Source: Lutibacter flavus (lineage in GTDB: Bacteria; Bacteroidota; Bacteroidia; Flavobacteriales; Flavobacteriaceae). Taken from it: a DNA stretch of 64,000 bases. Shown here in pieces: positions 54,094 to 63,432 of the stretch; position 1 is the first letter of the stretch, and each line of letters opens with the position of its first letter. The DNA lies in the NCBI RefSeq assembly GCF_900188355.1, contig NZ_FZNX01000002.1:372001-436000 (forward strand), read 5' to 3'. The position numbers and the translations under genes are program-made. The notes beneath the pieces were generated by a model. That model did no database searches, was not told the origin of the DNA, and saw nothing but the letters and a program-made list of their open reading frames with translations.

Positions 54094-56664
54094 TTATTCT
54101 AAACTTACACTTATAATTGAAATACCATGTTTTTCTTCTAAATCACTTTTTAGAATTTCTGGTCCAATTGAAAATTGAATACTTTCAATTTTGCTAATAT
54201 CAAATTCAGAATTTATATTGTGATCTAAATAATATGGTAAAAAGCTAGGATAAGGTCTTGGCAATGTTACAGTTTTAACAGGCTTTAAATCTTTAATTAA
54301 TAACTTGTATTCTTTTGTTTCGGTTCCAATTTCAACTACATTACCAAAAGCAGCACCATCATTCATTACAAATGCAATTTGAAGTTTACAAGGTTTGTCA
54401 TTTAATGCATTTCCTTTTAAAACAATTATTTCTTTTGAAGAAAGGTTTTCTTGTCTACCTTTAATTTTATCTAAAATAAACGCCTTAAAACTATAGTCAT
54501 AATTTGGTTTTGCATTTAAATTTTCATTATCAGGCACAAATAATTTTTCAATATTTATTTGATATGCATCTTCATTTTCATTTTCAGTTGGAACCAATTT
54601 TAAGGTGTTTCTCCATTCTTTAACTAATAAATCGGCATCATTTTTTGCATTAAAAAGAGTAATGTTATTTTTTGCAGGTACTACTCGAATATCATAAGTG
54701 CTTCTATCATAAAAACCCCAATCACTAGGCAATCCAATTTCATTTGCTGGATAGGTTCTAGTTTCTTTGTTATTTTTTACAATTATTTGGTATTTAAGAT
54801 ATCCTGTTGTTATTAACTTTTCAGGAACAATTGCAGTGTAATTGTAACCAATTCTATTCATTTTTATAACTTCTCTTTTATAACCTGAATATGTCCATAA
54901 TTCAACTTCATCTGGCATATTTGGAGCTACAATTTGTGTTTTAATTTCTATAGGAGTCCCTTCAGAGATTGTTTTTAGAGGAGTATGTTTAAAGTAAGTT
55001 TTAGTAACTGTAGTTTCAGGAGCAAAATAATCGTTAAGTTTTATATTTTGAAAATCATCATTAGGTAACCATTTTTTAGAAACTCCCTTTTTACTAAGAA
55101 TATAAGTTCCTGGCTTAATTGAAAATGAATTCCCCGCAATTTTAGCCGAAAAGTTATTTCCTTCATTTATTGCTTCAATGTTAAAATCTAAACCTAAATC
55201 TTTCAAGGTTATATTCATTATCCATTCTTCCCATTTAATAACTCCAACTGTTTTTTTAGGGCTATTTCTACCAAATGGATTGTCTACCCAAACAGCATCA
55301 GGCATTACTTCTAATCTCCAAACACCTTTTTTAACTTTGTCTAAAAAGTATGCTCCATAACCGTTGTATTGAACAAGATTAGAATTACCAAAACCGGCAA
55401 TTTTATGTAACTTTTTCTCTTTAACAGGCTTTGAAATAGTGTTATTTGTGTAAATAAATTTTTCTTCAGAATTATATTCGGCTAAATCTTTTTTGTAGTC
55501 AACATTAAACGCATCGAAAGTTGTGTTTTCTGGATACTTTCCATAATTTTTATACATTGGTACTTCATGAAAAACTTCCGAAGAAATCATTAAACTCAAT
55601 GCTTTTTGTGGAGTGTACGCCAAGTTCATATAATGGGTATTATACTCGGTATTTGCATATGCTAAATAGGTTGGGTCATAAGCAAAATGAGTTCCTATTT
55701 GAATTCCTGCTTCTCTAAAACTTCTAGCCATAGCCGGATAAATATATGATCTACCAACATCTGCTGCATCAAATTCATAAACCAATTTAGCACCTTTATG
55801 CTTTTTAATAGTTTCATCAAAAGTGATATCGTAATCATTTACATTTGGTAATAAATTTCCAGAAAGCTCACGTTGATAACCTAATCCTGAAGGATACCAT
55901 TGAAATGTTCCTCCTTGGATACCAGCATTAAAATAAGCATCGGCAAAATGTACACCATGACTTATATTATAAAAGATAGGTTTTTTTGTGCCGGTTTTAC
56001 GCATGGCATCAACCATTGCTTTTACAAATTCTGTTACTTTTTCTGCTTCACCTCTATGGTGCGGTTCGTTACTAACTTCAAAAGCAATAAGACTTGGATC
56101 GTTTTTATAAGCAACACCTGTATATGGATTTACATGGTTTAAAAATTGATATAAGTAATTTTGTTGCGCTTTAATGGCGTCTGGATTTGACAAGCAATCT
56201 CCTTTTCCATATTTATTTGAAAAACCTGGAGTTTCAGTATTTGGTTCTGGCCATCCATCTCCCCAAAATGCAATAGGCGTTATTACATAATTTATTTTTT
56301 TCTCTTTCAATTTTTTAAGTAAATAATCGAAAGTATCTAAATGTTCGTTTACTATAAGATTACCAAGGGTGTCGCTTATTTCAGTATCCCAAACGTGAAT
56401 TCTGTATAAATCAAAGCCAAGACGTGAAAAATGATACACATCATTGTCGATGGCTTCTTTAGGATCAATTCCCATTCTTTTTGCAGAACGAAATGCATGT
56501 GCAAAAGGCACCGTATAATTTACACCAAACCCTTTTACTTCTTCGTTGGTTTTTTTCCAACGCATTACACCATTGTCATCTACTCGAACATCATTATTTT
56601 GAGCAGAGAAGTTGATTGTACATAAAAACAGTACAAAAACTAAAAATTTATATTTTGTTTTCAT
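54094..56664 (-). CDS. Exported glycoside hydrolase, GH5-like (clan GH-A)
   Basis: 856 residues. Signal peptide (1-21), then a TIM-barrel of clan GH-A (about 35-390): acid/base Glu200 in EVSNEP, nucleophile Glu297 in LVYEFDA, and an RxHVWDTE (Arg88) near the start. Residues about 425-530 are a beta-sandwich with EVMPDAVW; after about 560 come two or three Ig/CBM-like segments without conserved names. It would hydrolyse a beta-linked polysaccharide, likely outer-membrane or periplasmic. No TonB/SusD or other CAZyme genes adjoin, so substrate is not predictable. Starts 30 nt after purF on the same strand, with its own -7 box. Confidence 0.88.
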   Translation of the reverse strand: MKTKYKFLVFVLFLCTINFSAQNNDVRVDDNGVMRWKKTNEEVKGFGVNYTVPFAHAFRSAKRMGIDPKEAIDNDVYHFSRLGFDLYRIHVWDTEISDTLGNLIVNEHLDTFDYLLKKLKEKKINYVITPIAFWGDGWPEPNTETPGFSNKYGKGDCLSNPDAIKAQQNYLYQFLNHVNPYTGVAYKNDPSLIAFEVSNEPHHRGEAEKVTEFVKAMVDAMRKTGTKKPIFYNISHGVHFADAYFNAGIQGGTFQWYPSGLGYQRELSGNLLPNVNDYDITFDETIKKHKGAKLVYEFDAADVGRSYIYPAMARSFREAGIQIGTHFAYDPTYLAYANTEYNTHYMNLAYTPQKALSLMISSEVFHEVPMYKNYGKYPENTTFDAFNVDYKKDLAEYNSEEKFIYTNNTISKPVKEKKLHKIAGFGNSNLVQYNGYGAYFLDKVKKGVWRLEVMPDAVWVDNPFGRNSPKKTVGVIKWEEWIMNITLKDLGLDFNIEAINEGNNFSAKIAGNSFSIKPGTYILSKKGVSKKWLPNDDFQNIKLNDYFAPETTVTKTYFKHTPLKTISEGTPIEIKTQIVAPNMPDEVELWTYSGYKREVIKMNRIGYNYTAIVPEKLITTGYLKYQIIVKNNKETRTYPANEIGLPSDWGFYDRSTYDIRVVPAKNNITLFNAKNDADLLVKEWRNTLKLVPTENENEDAYQINIEKLFVPDNENLNAKPNYDYSFKAFILDKIKGRQENLSSKEIIVLKGNALNDKPCKLQIAFVMNDGAAFGNVVEIGTETKEYKLLIKDLKPVKTVTLPRPYPSFLPYYLDHNINSEFDISKIESIQFSIGPEILKSDLEEKHGISIISVSLE

Positions 56665-56669
56665 ACCAT

Positions 56670-56677
56670 CAAATTTA
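56670..56677 (-). promoter_or_regulatory. -7 box TAAATTTG abutting the GH5-like start
   Basis: An exact TAnnTTTG match on the minus strand, ending 5 nt before the ATG at 56664. If used, the mRNA would be leaderless. Confidence 0.5.
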
Positions 56678-56694
56678 AGGATTAAAGTTTATTT

Positions 56695-58596
56695 TTAATA
56701 GGCTCTTTTGCTACTTCCCTCATAAAAATTAATAAAAGACTCATTTACAACACGATTACCACCTGGTGTTGGATAATCTCCAGTGAAGTACCAATCTCCT
56801 AAGTGATCTGGACAAGCTTTATGTAAATTTTCTACAGATTGATAAATAATTTCAACTTCAGCATTTATCTCTTCTGTTTTTAACATTTGCGCTATTTTAT
56901 CTGAAATTTGTTCATCAGAAAAAGATGCATAAATTTCTTTAACAGAATTTACAATTTCAGGATCTTCTAATTGTTGTTGATTTTTACATTTATGATAAAC
57001 TTCTTCAACTAGATGGTATTGATTTGTTTCTTTCAACAATTCTAAAGCAGCTCTAAATGCTATGAAATCACCCATTCTCGCCATGTCAATTCCGTAACAA
57101 TCCGGATAGCGAATTTGGGGTGCGGACGAAACTATAATAATTTTTTTAGGATGTAATCGGTCTAATATCTTAATGATACTTTTCTTTAAAGTAGTACCTC
57201 TAACAATACTATCATCAATTATCACCAAATTATCTTTTGGTTTAACAATACCGTAAGTAACATCGTAAACGTGCGCAACTAAATCATCTCTACTATTATC
57301 ATCAGCAATAAATGTTCTTAGTTTTGCATCTTTAATTGCGAGTTTTTCTATTCGAGGTCTTTCAGATAATACTTGAGTAACTTTTTCAGCAGATAAAAGA
57401 TTTTTACCGTTTAAAATTGCTTTTGTTTTTTGAAGGTTCAGAAAATCCTCGGCAGCTTCTCGCATTCCATAAAATGATGTTTCTGCGGTATTTGGAATGA
57501 ATGAAAAAACGGTATTTTTCATGTCATTTTTAATTTTTTTCAAAATTTGAGGAAATACTAATTTTCCTAAATTTTTTCTTTCGGTATAAATATCTTTATC
57601 ACTTCCTCTAGAAAAATAGATGCGCTCGAAAGAACAAGATTTTTTTGGAAGAGGTTCAATCACTTTATTCATTGAAATAGTGCCATTTTTTTTAATAATT
57701 AGTGCGCAACCTGGCTCTATTTCTTTTACATCGTTAATAGCTACATTAAAAACAGTTTGTATCACTGGACGTTCAGAGGCTACAACTACAACTTCGTCAT
57801 CTTTATAATAAAAGGCCGGTCTAATTCCAGCAGGATCACGCAAAACAAAGCCATCTCCATGGCCTAACATACCAGCCATTGCATAGCCACCATCCCAGTT
57901 TTTAGCAGATTTCTTTAATATTTTTTTAATATTTATGCGTTCTTCAATTAACGGGGAAGCATCCTTCTTACTTACGCCTGTTTTATGTTTTATATTTTTA
58001 TATAATTTCGCAACCTCATCATCAATAAAATGACCGATTTTCTCCATTACAGTAACGGTGTCTGTCATTTCTTTTGGGTGTTGACCAATTTCAACTAAAT
58101 CGTTAAACAAGCGTTTAGAGTTGGTCATATTAAAGTTACCAGCAACAATTAAACTCTTGTGCATCCAATTACTTTGTCGTAAAAAAGGATGAACTGCTTC
58201 AATACTATTTTTCCCAAAGGTTCCGTAACGTACATGACCTAAAAATAAATTTCCAATATATGGAGCGTTGTTTATTTGCCAGTCAACATCATCAACCTTA
58301 TCAGGATTTTCTTCATTTAGCTCGTTTAAACGCCCATTAATTTGTGCGAAAATATCTTGTATTGGTTGGTCGGCATTAGAACGAACTCTACTGATATACC
58401 TTGTGCCTGGAGCTACATCAAATTTTATACTTGCCAAACCAGCACCATCCTGTCCGCGATTGTGCTGTTTTTCCATTAACAAATACATTTTATTTAAACC
58501 ATAAAACGCAGATCCATATTTGTCTTTATAATACTGTAATGGTTTTAGTAATCTTACCATTGCAATTCCACATTCGTGTTTAATAGCGTCGCTCAT
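56695..58596 (-). CDS. purF: Amidophosphoribosyltransferase
   Basis: 633 residues. The Ntn glutaminase domain begins with the nucleophile Cys9 (HECGIA); an eight-residue leader must be removed or tolerated. The PRPP-binding motif IIDDSIVRGTTL is in the phosphoribosyltransferase domain. Longer than E. coli PurF, as usual in Flavobacteriia. First committed step of purine synthesis, PRPP plus glutamine to phosphoribosylamine. Preceded by a PfkB gene with a terminator between, so a separate transcript. Confidence 0.93.
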   Translation of the reverse strand: MSDAIKHECGIAMVRLLKPLQYYKDKYGSAFYGLNKMYLLMEKQHNRGQDGAGLASIKFDVAPGTRYISRVRSNADQPIQDIFAQINGRLNELNEENPDKVDDVDWQINNAPYIGNLFLGHVRYGTFGKNSIEAVHPFLRQSNWMHKSLIVAGNFNMTNSKRLFNDLVEIGQHPKEMTDTVTVMEKIGHFIDDEVAKLYKNIKHKTGVSKKDASPLIEERINIKKILKKSAKNWDGGYAMAGMLGHGDGFVLRDPAGIRPAFYYKDDEVVVVASERPVIQTVFNVAINDVKEIEPGCALIIKKNGTISMNKVIEPLPKKSCSFERIYFSRGSDKDIYTERKNLGKLVFPQILKKIKNDMKNTVFSFIPNTAETSFYGMREAAEDFLNLQKTKAILNGKNLLSAEKVTQVLSERPRIEKLAIKDAKLRTFIADDNSRDDLVAHVYDVTYGIVKPKDNLVIIDDSIVRGTTLKKSIIKILDRLHPKKIIIVSSAPQIRYPDCYGIDMARMGDFIAFRAALELLKETNQYHLVEEVYHKCKNQQQLEDPEIVNSVKEIYASFSDEQISDKIAQMLKTEEINAEVEIIYQSVENLHKACPDHLGDWYFTGDYPTPGGNRVVNESFINFYEGSSKRAY

Positions 58597-58628
58597 AGTA
58601 TTTGTTTTATTATAATGGTTTAAATAAA

Positions 58629-58652
58629 AAATTCCGCATGGGTGCGGAATTT
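58629..58652 (-). terminator. Intrinsic terminator of PfkB gene
   Basis: Arms AAATTCCGCA (58629-58638) and TGCGGAATTT (58643-58652), followed on the minus strand by a T-run; 10 nt after the kinase stop. Confidence 0.85.
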
Positions 58653-58661
58653 CATTTCATA

Positions 58662-59588
58662 TTAATTTAATTCAATTTCAAATTGAGTTAATAATTTAAA
58701 TTGTAATAATCGTTCTTGAATGTCATCGTATGTTAGATTCTCCATTCTTTCAGTTCCAAATTTTTCAACACAAAAGGATGCCAAATTGGATCCTGAAATA
58801 ACAGCTCTTTTCATATTTTCAAATGAAATATCACCAGTTCTGGCAATGTGTCCAATAAATCCACCAGCAAATGTATCGCCAGCGCCTGTTGGATCAAAAA
58901 CTTCTTCTAATGGTAATGCAGGAGCAAAAAACACATTGTCATCATTAAATAGTAAAGCACCGTGCTCACCTTTTTTAATAACCACATACTTTGGTCCCAT
59001 TTCTTGGATTTTTTGGGCAGCCTTAACTAAAGAGTACTCGCCAGATAATTGTCGTGCCTCTTCATCGTTTATTGTAATTACATCAATCTTAGCAATTACC
59101 TCCATCAATTCAGGTAACGTATTATCCATCCAAAAATTCATAGTATCTAAAACTACTAATTTTGGTCTAATTGGAATTTGTTTTATTACATCCATTTGAA
59201 CTGAAGGATGCAAGTTTCCTAACATTAAAAAATCTGTATCTATAAATTTTTCTGGAACTACAGGTTTAAAATCAGCTAATACATTTAAATCTGTAATTAA
59301 GGTATCTCTCGTATTTAAATCGTTGTGATATTTACCTTTCCAAAAAAATGTTTTACCATCTTCAATTATATCAATGCCGTCAGTATTTATGTTTTTATCA
59401 TTTAATTTTTTTAAATACTCTTTTGGGAAATCACCTCCAACAACTGAAACAATTCCGGATTTTACTCCAAATTGAGATGCAGATAGTGAGATGTATGTAG
59501 CGGCACCACCTAATATTTTATCAGTTTTTCCAAATGGAGTTTCAATAGCATCAAAAGCAACTGTGCCAACAATTAATAATTTACTCAT
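58662..59588 (-). CDS. PfkB family carbohydrate/nucleoside kinase
   Basis: 308 residues. Ribokinase fold: GGAATYISLSASQFG for the substrate lid region and DPTGAGDTFAGGFIGH for the anion hole and catalytic Asp. ATP-dependent phosphorylation of a sugar, nucleoside or similar; the substrate is not determined by these motifs. Soluble. Upstream of purF on the same strand but separated by a strong terminator. Shares an intergenic palindrome with divergent sufE. Confidence 0.93.
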   Translation of the reverse strand: MSKLLIVGTVAFDAIETPFGKTDKILGGAATYISLSASQFGVKSGIVSVVGGDFPKEYLKKLNDKNINTDGIDIIEDGKTFFWKGKYHNDLNTRDTLITDLNVLADFKPVVPEKFIDTDFLMLGNLHPSVQMDVIKQIPIRPKLVVLDTMNFWMDNTLPELMEVIAKIDVITINDEEARQLSGEYSLVKAAQKIQEMGPKYVVIKKGEHGALLFNDDNVFFAPALPLEEVFDPTGAGDTFAGGFIGHIARTGDISFENMKRAVISGSNLASFCVEKFGTERMENLTYDDIQERLLQFKLLTQFEIELN

Positions 59589-59660
59589 AGTTAATAGATC
59601 TTATTACACATTCAAAAATGGTATAATTAGTGTTTATATTTTTTTTAAACACAAGATGTG

Positions 59661-59678
59661 TTATTTTTGCAAAAATAA
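59661..59678. promoter_or_regulatory. Palindromic -7 boxes between pfkB and sufE
   Basis: TTATTTTTGCAAAAATAA is a perfect 18-bp palindrome; each strand reads TATTTTTG, a -7 box match. It could be a shared, overlapping bidirectional promoter for the divergent genes: sufE ATG 10 nt away, PfkB ATG 73 nt away. Confidence 0.55.
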
Positions 59679-59687
59679 GTTTAAAAA

Positions 59688-60110
59688 ATGACTATCAAAG
59701 AAATACAAGAAGAAATTATAGATGAGTTTTCAATGTTTGATGATTGGATGGAACGTTACGAATATATTATTGAACTTGGAAAATCATTGCCTCTAATTGA
59801 TGAGGTTTATAAAACCGAAAATAATTTAATAATGGGTTGTCAATCAAAAGTTTGGTTGCATTCTGAGATAGAAGATGGGAACATTAAATTTACTGCAGAC
59901 AGTGATGCCATTTTAACTAAAGGGATTGTAGCTATCTTACTTCGTGTTTTTAACAATCAAAAACCTATTGATATTTTAGAAGCGGATTTATTTTTTATTG
60001 ATGAAATTGGTTTAAAAGAACACCTTTCTCCTACAAGAGCAAATGGCTTAGTTTCAATGATAAAACAAATTAAATTATACGCGCTAGCTTTTCAATCAAA
60101 ATTAAGTTAA
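59688..60110 (+). CDS. sufE: Cysteine desulfuration protein SufE
   Basis: 140 residues, full length. Carries the sulfur-accepting cysteine in MGCQSKVWL (about residue 51), and LSPTRANGL near the end. Accepts persulfide sulfur from SufS for Fe-S cluster assembly. Followed by another SUF-associated gene (DUF59) and DUF2480; sufBCDS are not in the window. Confidence 0.95.
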   Translation: MTIKEIQEEIIDEFSMFDDWMERYEYIIELGKSLPLIDEVYKTENNLIMGCQSKVWLHSEIEDGNIKFTADSDAILTKGIVAILLRVFNNQKPIDILEADLFFIDEIGLKEHLSPTRANGLVSMIKQIKLYALAFQSKLS

Positions 60111-60116
60111 TAATTG

Positions 60117-60124
60117 TATATTTG
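60117..60124 (+). promoter_or_regulatory. -7 box TATATTTG ahead of DUF59 gene
   Basis: An exact TAnnTTTG match just after the sufE stop, 37 nt before the ATG at 60162. Confidence 0.5.
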
Positions 60125-60161
60125 CCCTTATTTAGAATGAATATAAAGAAAGGTTTTAAAC

Positions 60162-60482
60162 ATGAATAGTAATCGCGTTGAAGAATTAGGTAATAAAATA
60201 GTTGAAGTATTAAAAACTATTTACGATCCTGAAATTCCTGTAGATATATTTGAATTAGGCTTAATATATGATGTTTTTGTAAGTGAAAACAACGATGTTA
60301 AAATATTAATGACCTTAACTTCTCCTAATTGCCCGGTGGCGGAAACATTACCAGTAGAAATAGAAGAGAAAGTTAAAACACTTGAAGAAGTAAAGAACGC
60401 AGAGGTTGAAATTACTTTTGACCCAATGTGGACTCAAGATATGATGAGTGAAGAAGCTAAACTTGAACTTGGTTTTCTATAA
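60162..60482 (+). CDS. SUF-associated DUF59/MIP18 family protein
   Basis: 106 residues. KTIYDPEIPVDIFELGLIY and MTLTSPNCPVAE with the conserved Cys are the signature of DUF59 (SufT/MIP18-like) Fe-S cluster assembly proteins. Aids maturation or trafficking of Fe-S clusters. The stop is directly followed by DUF2480, so the two are co-transcribed. Confidence 0.93.
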   Translation: MNSNRVEELGNKIVEVLKTIYDPEIPVDIFELGLIYDVFVSENNDVKILMTLTSPNCPVAETLPVEIEEKVKTLEEVKNAEVEITFDPMWTQDMMSEEAKLELGFL

Positions 60483-60989
60483 ATGGCTGACGAAATTGTA
60501 AATAGAGTTGCTAATAGCAAGTTAAAAACAATTGACCTTGAGGATTATTACCCAAAAGGTGAAAGAACTATTATAGATATAAAGCAATGGTTGTTTCATG
60601 AGCTCATTCTAAAAGAAACAGAATTTAGAGCATATTTAGCATCTCATGATTGGAGTCAATATAAAAATCATTATATAGCATTAACATGTACTTCAGATGC
60701 TGTTATTCCTTCATGGGCATATATGTTAATTACTACTTATGTTGCTCCTTTTGCAAAAAAAATTGTTGTAGGCACTTTAAAAGAGTTAGAGAATTCTATT
60801 TTTCAGGACATTATAAAATCAATTGGCACTGAAGAATTTAGGGATATTCCTGTAATTATTAAAGGTTGTTCTAATAAGCCAATTCCAGAAACGGCATATA
60901 TTTTTCTTATTGAAAAATTACAGCCAGTGGTAAAATCTATTATGTTTGGAGAAGCTTGTTCTACGGTACCATTATTTAAGCGTAAATAA
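60483..60989 (+). CDS. DUF2480 family protein
   Basis: 168 residues; begins immediately after the previous stop codon. Contains DLEDYYPKGERTIIDIKQWL, SHDWSQYKNHYIALTC, VIPSWAYML and FGEACSTVPLFKR. I associate DUF2480 with SUF-cluster genes in Bacteroidota. Soluble, function unknown. Conserved cysteines in ALTCTSDAV, KGCSNKP and GEACSTV may bind metal or sulfur. Confidence 0.88.
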   Translation: MADEIVNRVANSKLKTIDLEDYYPKGERTIIDIKQWLFHELILKETEFRAYLASHDWSQYKNHYIALTCTSDAVIPSWAYMLITTYVAPFAKKIVVGTLKELENSIFQDIIKSIGTEEFRDIPVIIKGCSNKPIPETAYIFLIEKLQPVVKSIMFGEACSTVPLFKRK

Positions 60990-61023
60990 TTAAATTTTTA
61001 TAAAAAATTTAATTATTCTTTGT

Positions 61024-61031
61024 TATTTTTG
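61024..61031 (+). promoter_or_regulatory. -7 box TATTTTTG ahead of first DUF3078 gene
   Basis: An exact TAnnTTTG match, 33 nt before the TTG start at 61065. Confidence 0.5.
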
Positions 61032-61064
61032 CTTGCTTTATTAGTAATTTTCAAATAGTAGATT

Positions 61065-61940
61065 TTGAGAAACTTTTTTTTATTAATTATAGCTTTATTA
61101 TATATCACGTTTTCTTTTGCACAAGCAAAAAAAGCTGAACCACCAAAACAGGGTTGGACTTCAAAAGGAAAAATATCTTTTTTATTTAATCAGTCTGCAT
61201 TTTCAAATTGGGTTGCAAGAGGTGAAAACACTTTGGCAGGAAATATTGGCGTTAATTATAATTTTAATTATTTAAAAGCTAAAGTAACTTGGAAAAACAA
61301 TGTTGTATCATCTTATGGCTTAACAAAAAGTAAGAATACAGATTTTGAAAAGAAAACTGACGACCGTTTTGAGTTTAATTCATTGTTAGGAATTAAAGCA
61401 GAAAGTAATTGGTATTATTCCTTGCTTTTTAATTTTAAAACTCAATTTACAAGAGGTTTTAAATATTCAAAAGATACAAACGGGAAAGAAATTCGAACGG
61501 AACATACCAATTTTTTCTCGCCGGCCACTTTTTTATTAGGACCGGGTATGTTATGGGAAAAAAATGAAAATTTTAAATTTAACATTGCTCCGGCAACTAC
61601 CAAGTTAGTTATTGTTGACAGAAATTTCACTTTGCCAAAAGAAGCTTATTTTGGAGTTGAAGAAGGGAAAAGTACTCGTTTGGAATTAGGGTTGAGTGCC
61701 ACGGGACGATTAAAAATTGATTTAGCTGAAAACATGTCAATGGAAAATATTTTGAATTTGTATTCGAATTATTTAGAAAGCCCTGAAAATATTGATATTG
61801 ATTATACGATGAATTTAATAATGAAAATCAATAGCCATTTTACTACCAACCTAATTTTTCAAACAATTTATGATGATAATGCCTTTGAAGGATTTCAAAT
61901 AAGGGAGGTTTTTGGACTCAGTTTTAACTATGGATTTTAG
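61065..61940 (+). CDS. DUF3078 outer-membrane-type protein 1
   Basis: 291 residues, TTG start with no in-frame ATG upstream. Signal peptide (about 1-19). The mature part reads as repeated amphipathic strands (QGWTSKGKISFLFNQSAFSNW, NTLAGNIGVNYNFNYLKAK, VTWKNNVVSSYG...) and ends FGLSFNYGF with a C-terminal aromatic residue, typical of an outer-membrane barrel. The DUF3078 assignment is from pattern and from a paralogue at 62139. Ligand or function unknown. Confidence 0.85.
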   Translation: MRNFFLLIIALLYITFSFAQAKKAEPPKQGWTSKGKISFLFNQSAFSNWVARGENTLAGNIGVNYNFNYLKAKVTWKNNVVSSYGLTKSKNTDFEKKTDDRFEFNSLLGIKAESNWYYSLLFNFKTQFTRGFKYSKDTNGKEIRTEHTNFFSPATFLLGPGMLWEKNENFKFNIAPATTKLVIVDRNFTLPKEAYFGVEEGKSTRLELGLSATGRLKIDLAENMSMENILNLYSNYLESPENIDIDYTMNLIMKINSHFTTNLIFQTIYDDNAFEGFQIREVFGLSFNYGF

Positions 61941-61965
61941 TAAAGACCCTATTATTTTTCTTTAG

Positions 61966-61991
61966 ATGAGCTAATTAGCTCATTTTTTTTT
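61966..61991 (+). terminator. Intrinsic terminator between DUF3078 genes
   Basis: Perfect palindrome ATGAGCTAATTAGCTCAT (61966-61983) then a T-run. Confidence 0.88.
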
Positions 61992-62138
61992 TCACTAACT
62001 TTAACTAATTAAATATTTTGTGATATGAATGCAAGATTATTTTATTAGAAAAATTGAAATATTTTGTGACTTTTTGAGTGGAAAATAGTCTTATAGATAT
62101 ATTTATACATGCTAAAAAAATAAATTAAAATTAACATT

Positions 62139-63059
62139 ATGAAAAAAGTAGGATTGGTATTATTAATGGTGTTTGGAGTTACTTTTATGTATGCTCAAAC
62201 ATTGGAAGAATTAAAGGCTGAACAAGGACCTAAAAATGATTCAATAGCAGCTTTACAAGCTAAAGTAAATGCTATTCAAGGTAAAATTGATGCCCTTCCA
62301 GGATGGAAGAAAGGTGCATTTGGTACTATTGGTGCAAACCTTGCTGGTTTTGACAATTGGTATTCAAAAGGAACACCAAACTCGTCTAATGGGAATATTG
62401 GCTTTACAGTTAACGCTTTTGCAAATCTTAAGCAAGAGAAATTTTTCTGGAGAAATTCAGCAAATGTAAATTTAGGTTGGGTAAAGTTTGATGATAAAGA
62501 CGATGAAACTGACAAAAAAGATTTTCAAGAAGCATCAGATGTTTTTAGTATTACTTCATTGTATGGACATAAATTAAGTGAGAAATTTGCAATTTCAACT
62601 TTAGGAGAGTATAGAACTACTATTTTAAGTAATTTTAATGATCCTGGATATTTAGATCTTGGTTTAGGTGCTACCTGGACACCAATTGCAGATTTAGTTG
62701 TTGTTATTCACCCATTGAACTACAACTTTGTATTTAGTAAAGGAGAAAGTGTTTTTGAATCTTCTTTGGGTGCAAAAATAGTTGCTGATTATACGAAACA
62801 ACTAGGTGCTGTAAAGTTTAAAACAAATCTTTCTGCATTTCAAAGTTATAAAAGTTCAGATTTTTCTAACTGGACTTGGACAAACTCTTTTGGTTACACG
62901 TTATGGAAAGGGATTGGTGTAGGATTTGATTTAGGTTTAAGAAAGAACAAACAAGAAGCTTTAAATTATACACTTGCAGATGATCCAAGTGCAACATTTG
63001 AAACTGTAGATAATAAATTGCAATCTTATTGGTTGTTTGGTTTAAACTATGGATTCTAA
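62139..63059 (+). CDS. DUF3078 outer-membrane-type protein 2
   Basis: 306 residues. Signal peptide (1-19, ends MYAQ), a Q/K-rich helical segment (about 21-55), then strand-rich domain with GWKKGAFGTIGANLAGFDNWY, FWRNSANVNLGWVKFDD, and a terminal SYWLFGLNYGF. Paralogue of the preceding gene, with AAATATTTTGTGA repeated twice in the spacer (62011 and 62057). Likely outer membrane; function unknown. Confidence 0.87.
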   Translation: MKKVGLVLLMVFGVTFMYAQTLEELKAEQGPKNDSIAALQAKVNAIQGKIDALPGWKKGAFGTIGANLAGFDNWYSKGTPNSSNGNIGFTVNAFANLKQEKFFWRNSANVNLGWVKFDDKDDETDKKDFQEASDVFSITSLYGHKLSEKFAISTLGEYRTTILSNFNDPGYLDLGLGATWTPIADLVVVIHPLNYNFVFSKGESVFESSLGAKIVADYTKQLGAVKFKTNLSAFQSYKSSDFSNWTWTNSFGYTLWKGIGVGFDLGLRKNKQEALNYTLADDPSATFETVDNKLQSYWLFGLNYGF

Positions 63060-63084
63060 TAGCTATTAAAAAATAATAGAAATT

Positions 63085-63115
63085 AAAAGCCTGTAAGTAA
63101 AACTTACAGGCTTTT
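63085..63115 (+). terminator. Intrinsic terminator of DUF3078 protein 2
   Basis: Arms AAAAGCCTGTAAGT (63085-63098) and ACTTACAGGCTTTT (63102-63115). Confidence 0.9.
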
Positions 63116-63119
63116 TTTA

Positions 63120-63387
63120 TCAAATTTTTAATGACTCTTCACTTTTATTATGTTTTGGATGCTTTTATTATTTTGGTGTTTTAGTTGTTAACTTTATTGG
63201 AATTAAGGGTAAAACACATTTGAAATTAAGCTTTAGCTGTAATTGTGTTTATTAAATCATATTGTCCGATATTTGTATTAGATAGAAGTGCCTGTATGCA
63301 GTCAATTTAAAATAGATTATCGAATAACCTTTTATTAACGAAAGGTATATTTTGAGTTTTTGTCTATTATTATTGATGTATAAAAAA
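63120..63387. other. Intergenic region without recognisable feature
   Basis: AT-rich, no open frame of note on either strand and no -7 box match; between two terminators. Confidence 0.6.
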
Positions 63388-63407
63388 AGACCGCAATACA
63401 GCGGTCT
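63388..63407 (-). terminator. Intrinsic terminator of the partial gene at right edge
   Basis: Arms AGACCGC (63388-63394) and GCGGTCT (63401-63407), followed on the minus strand by an A/T-run; 26 nt past the stop at 63433. Confidence 0.85.
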
Positions 63408-63432
63408 CTTTTTAAATATAAAAATATATTAT

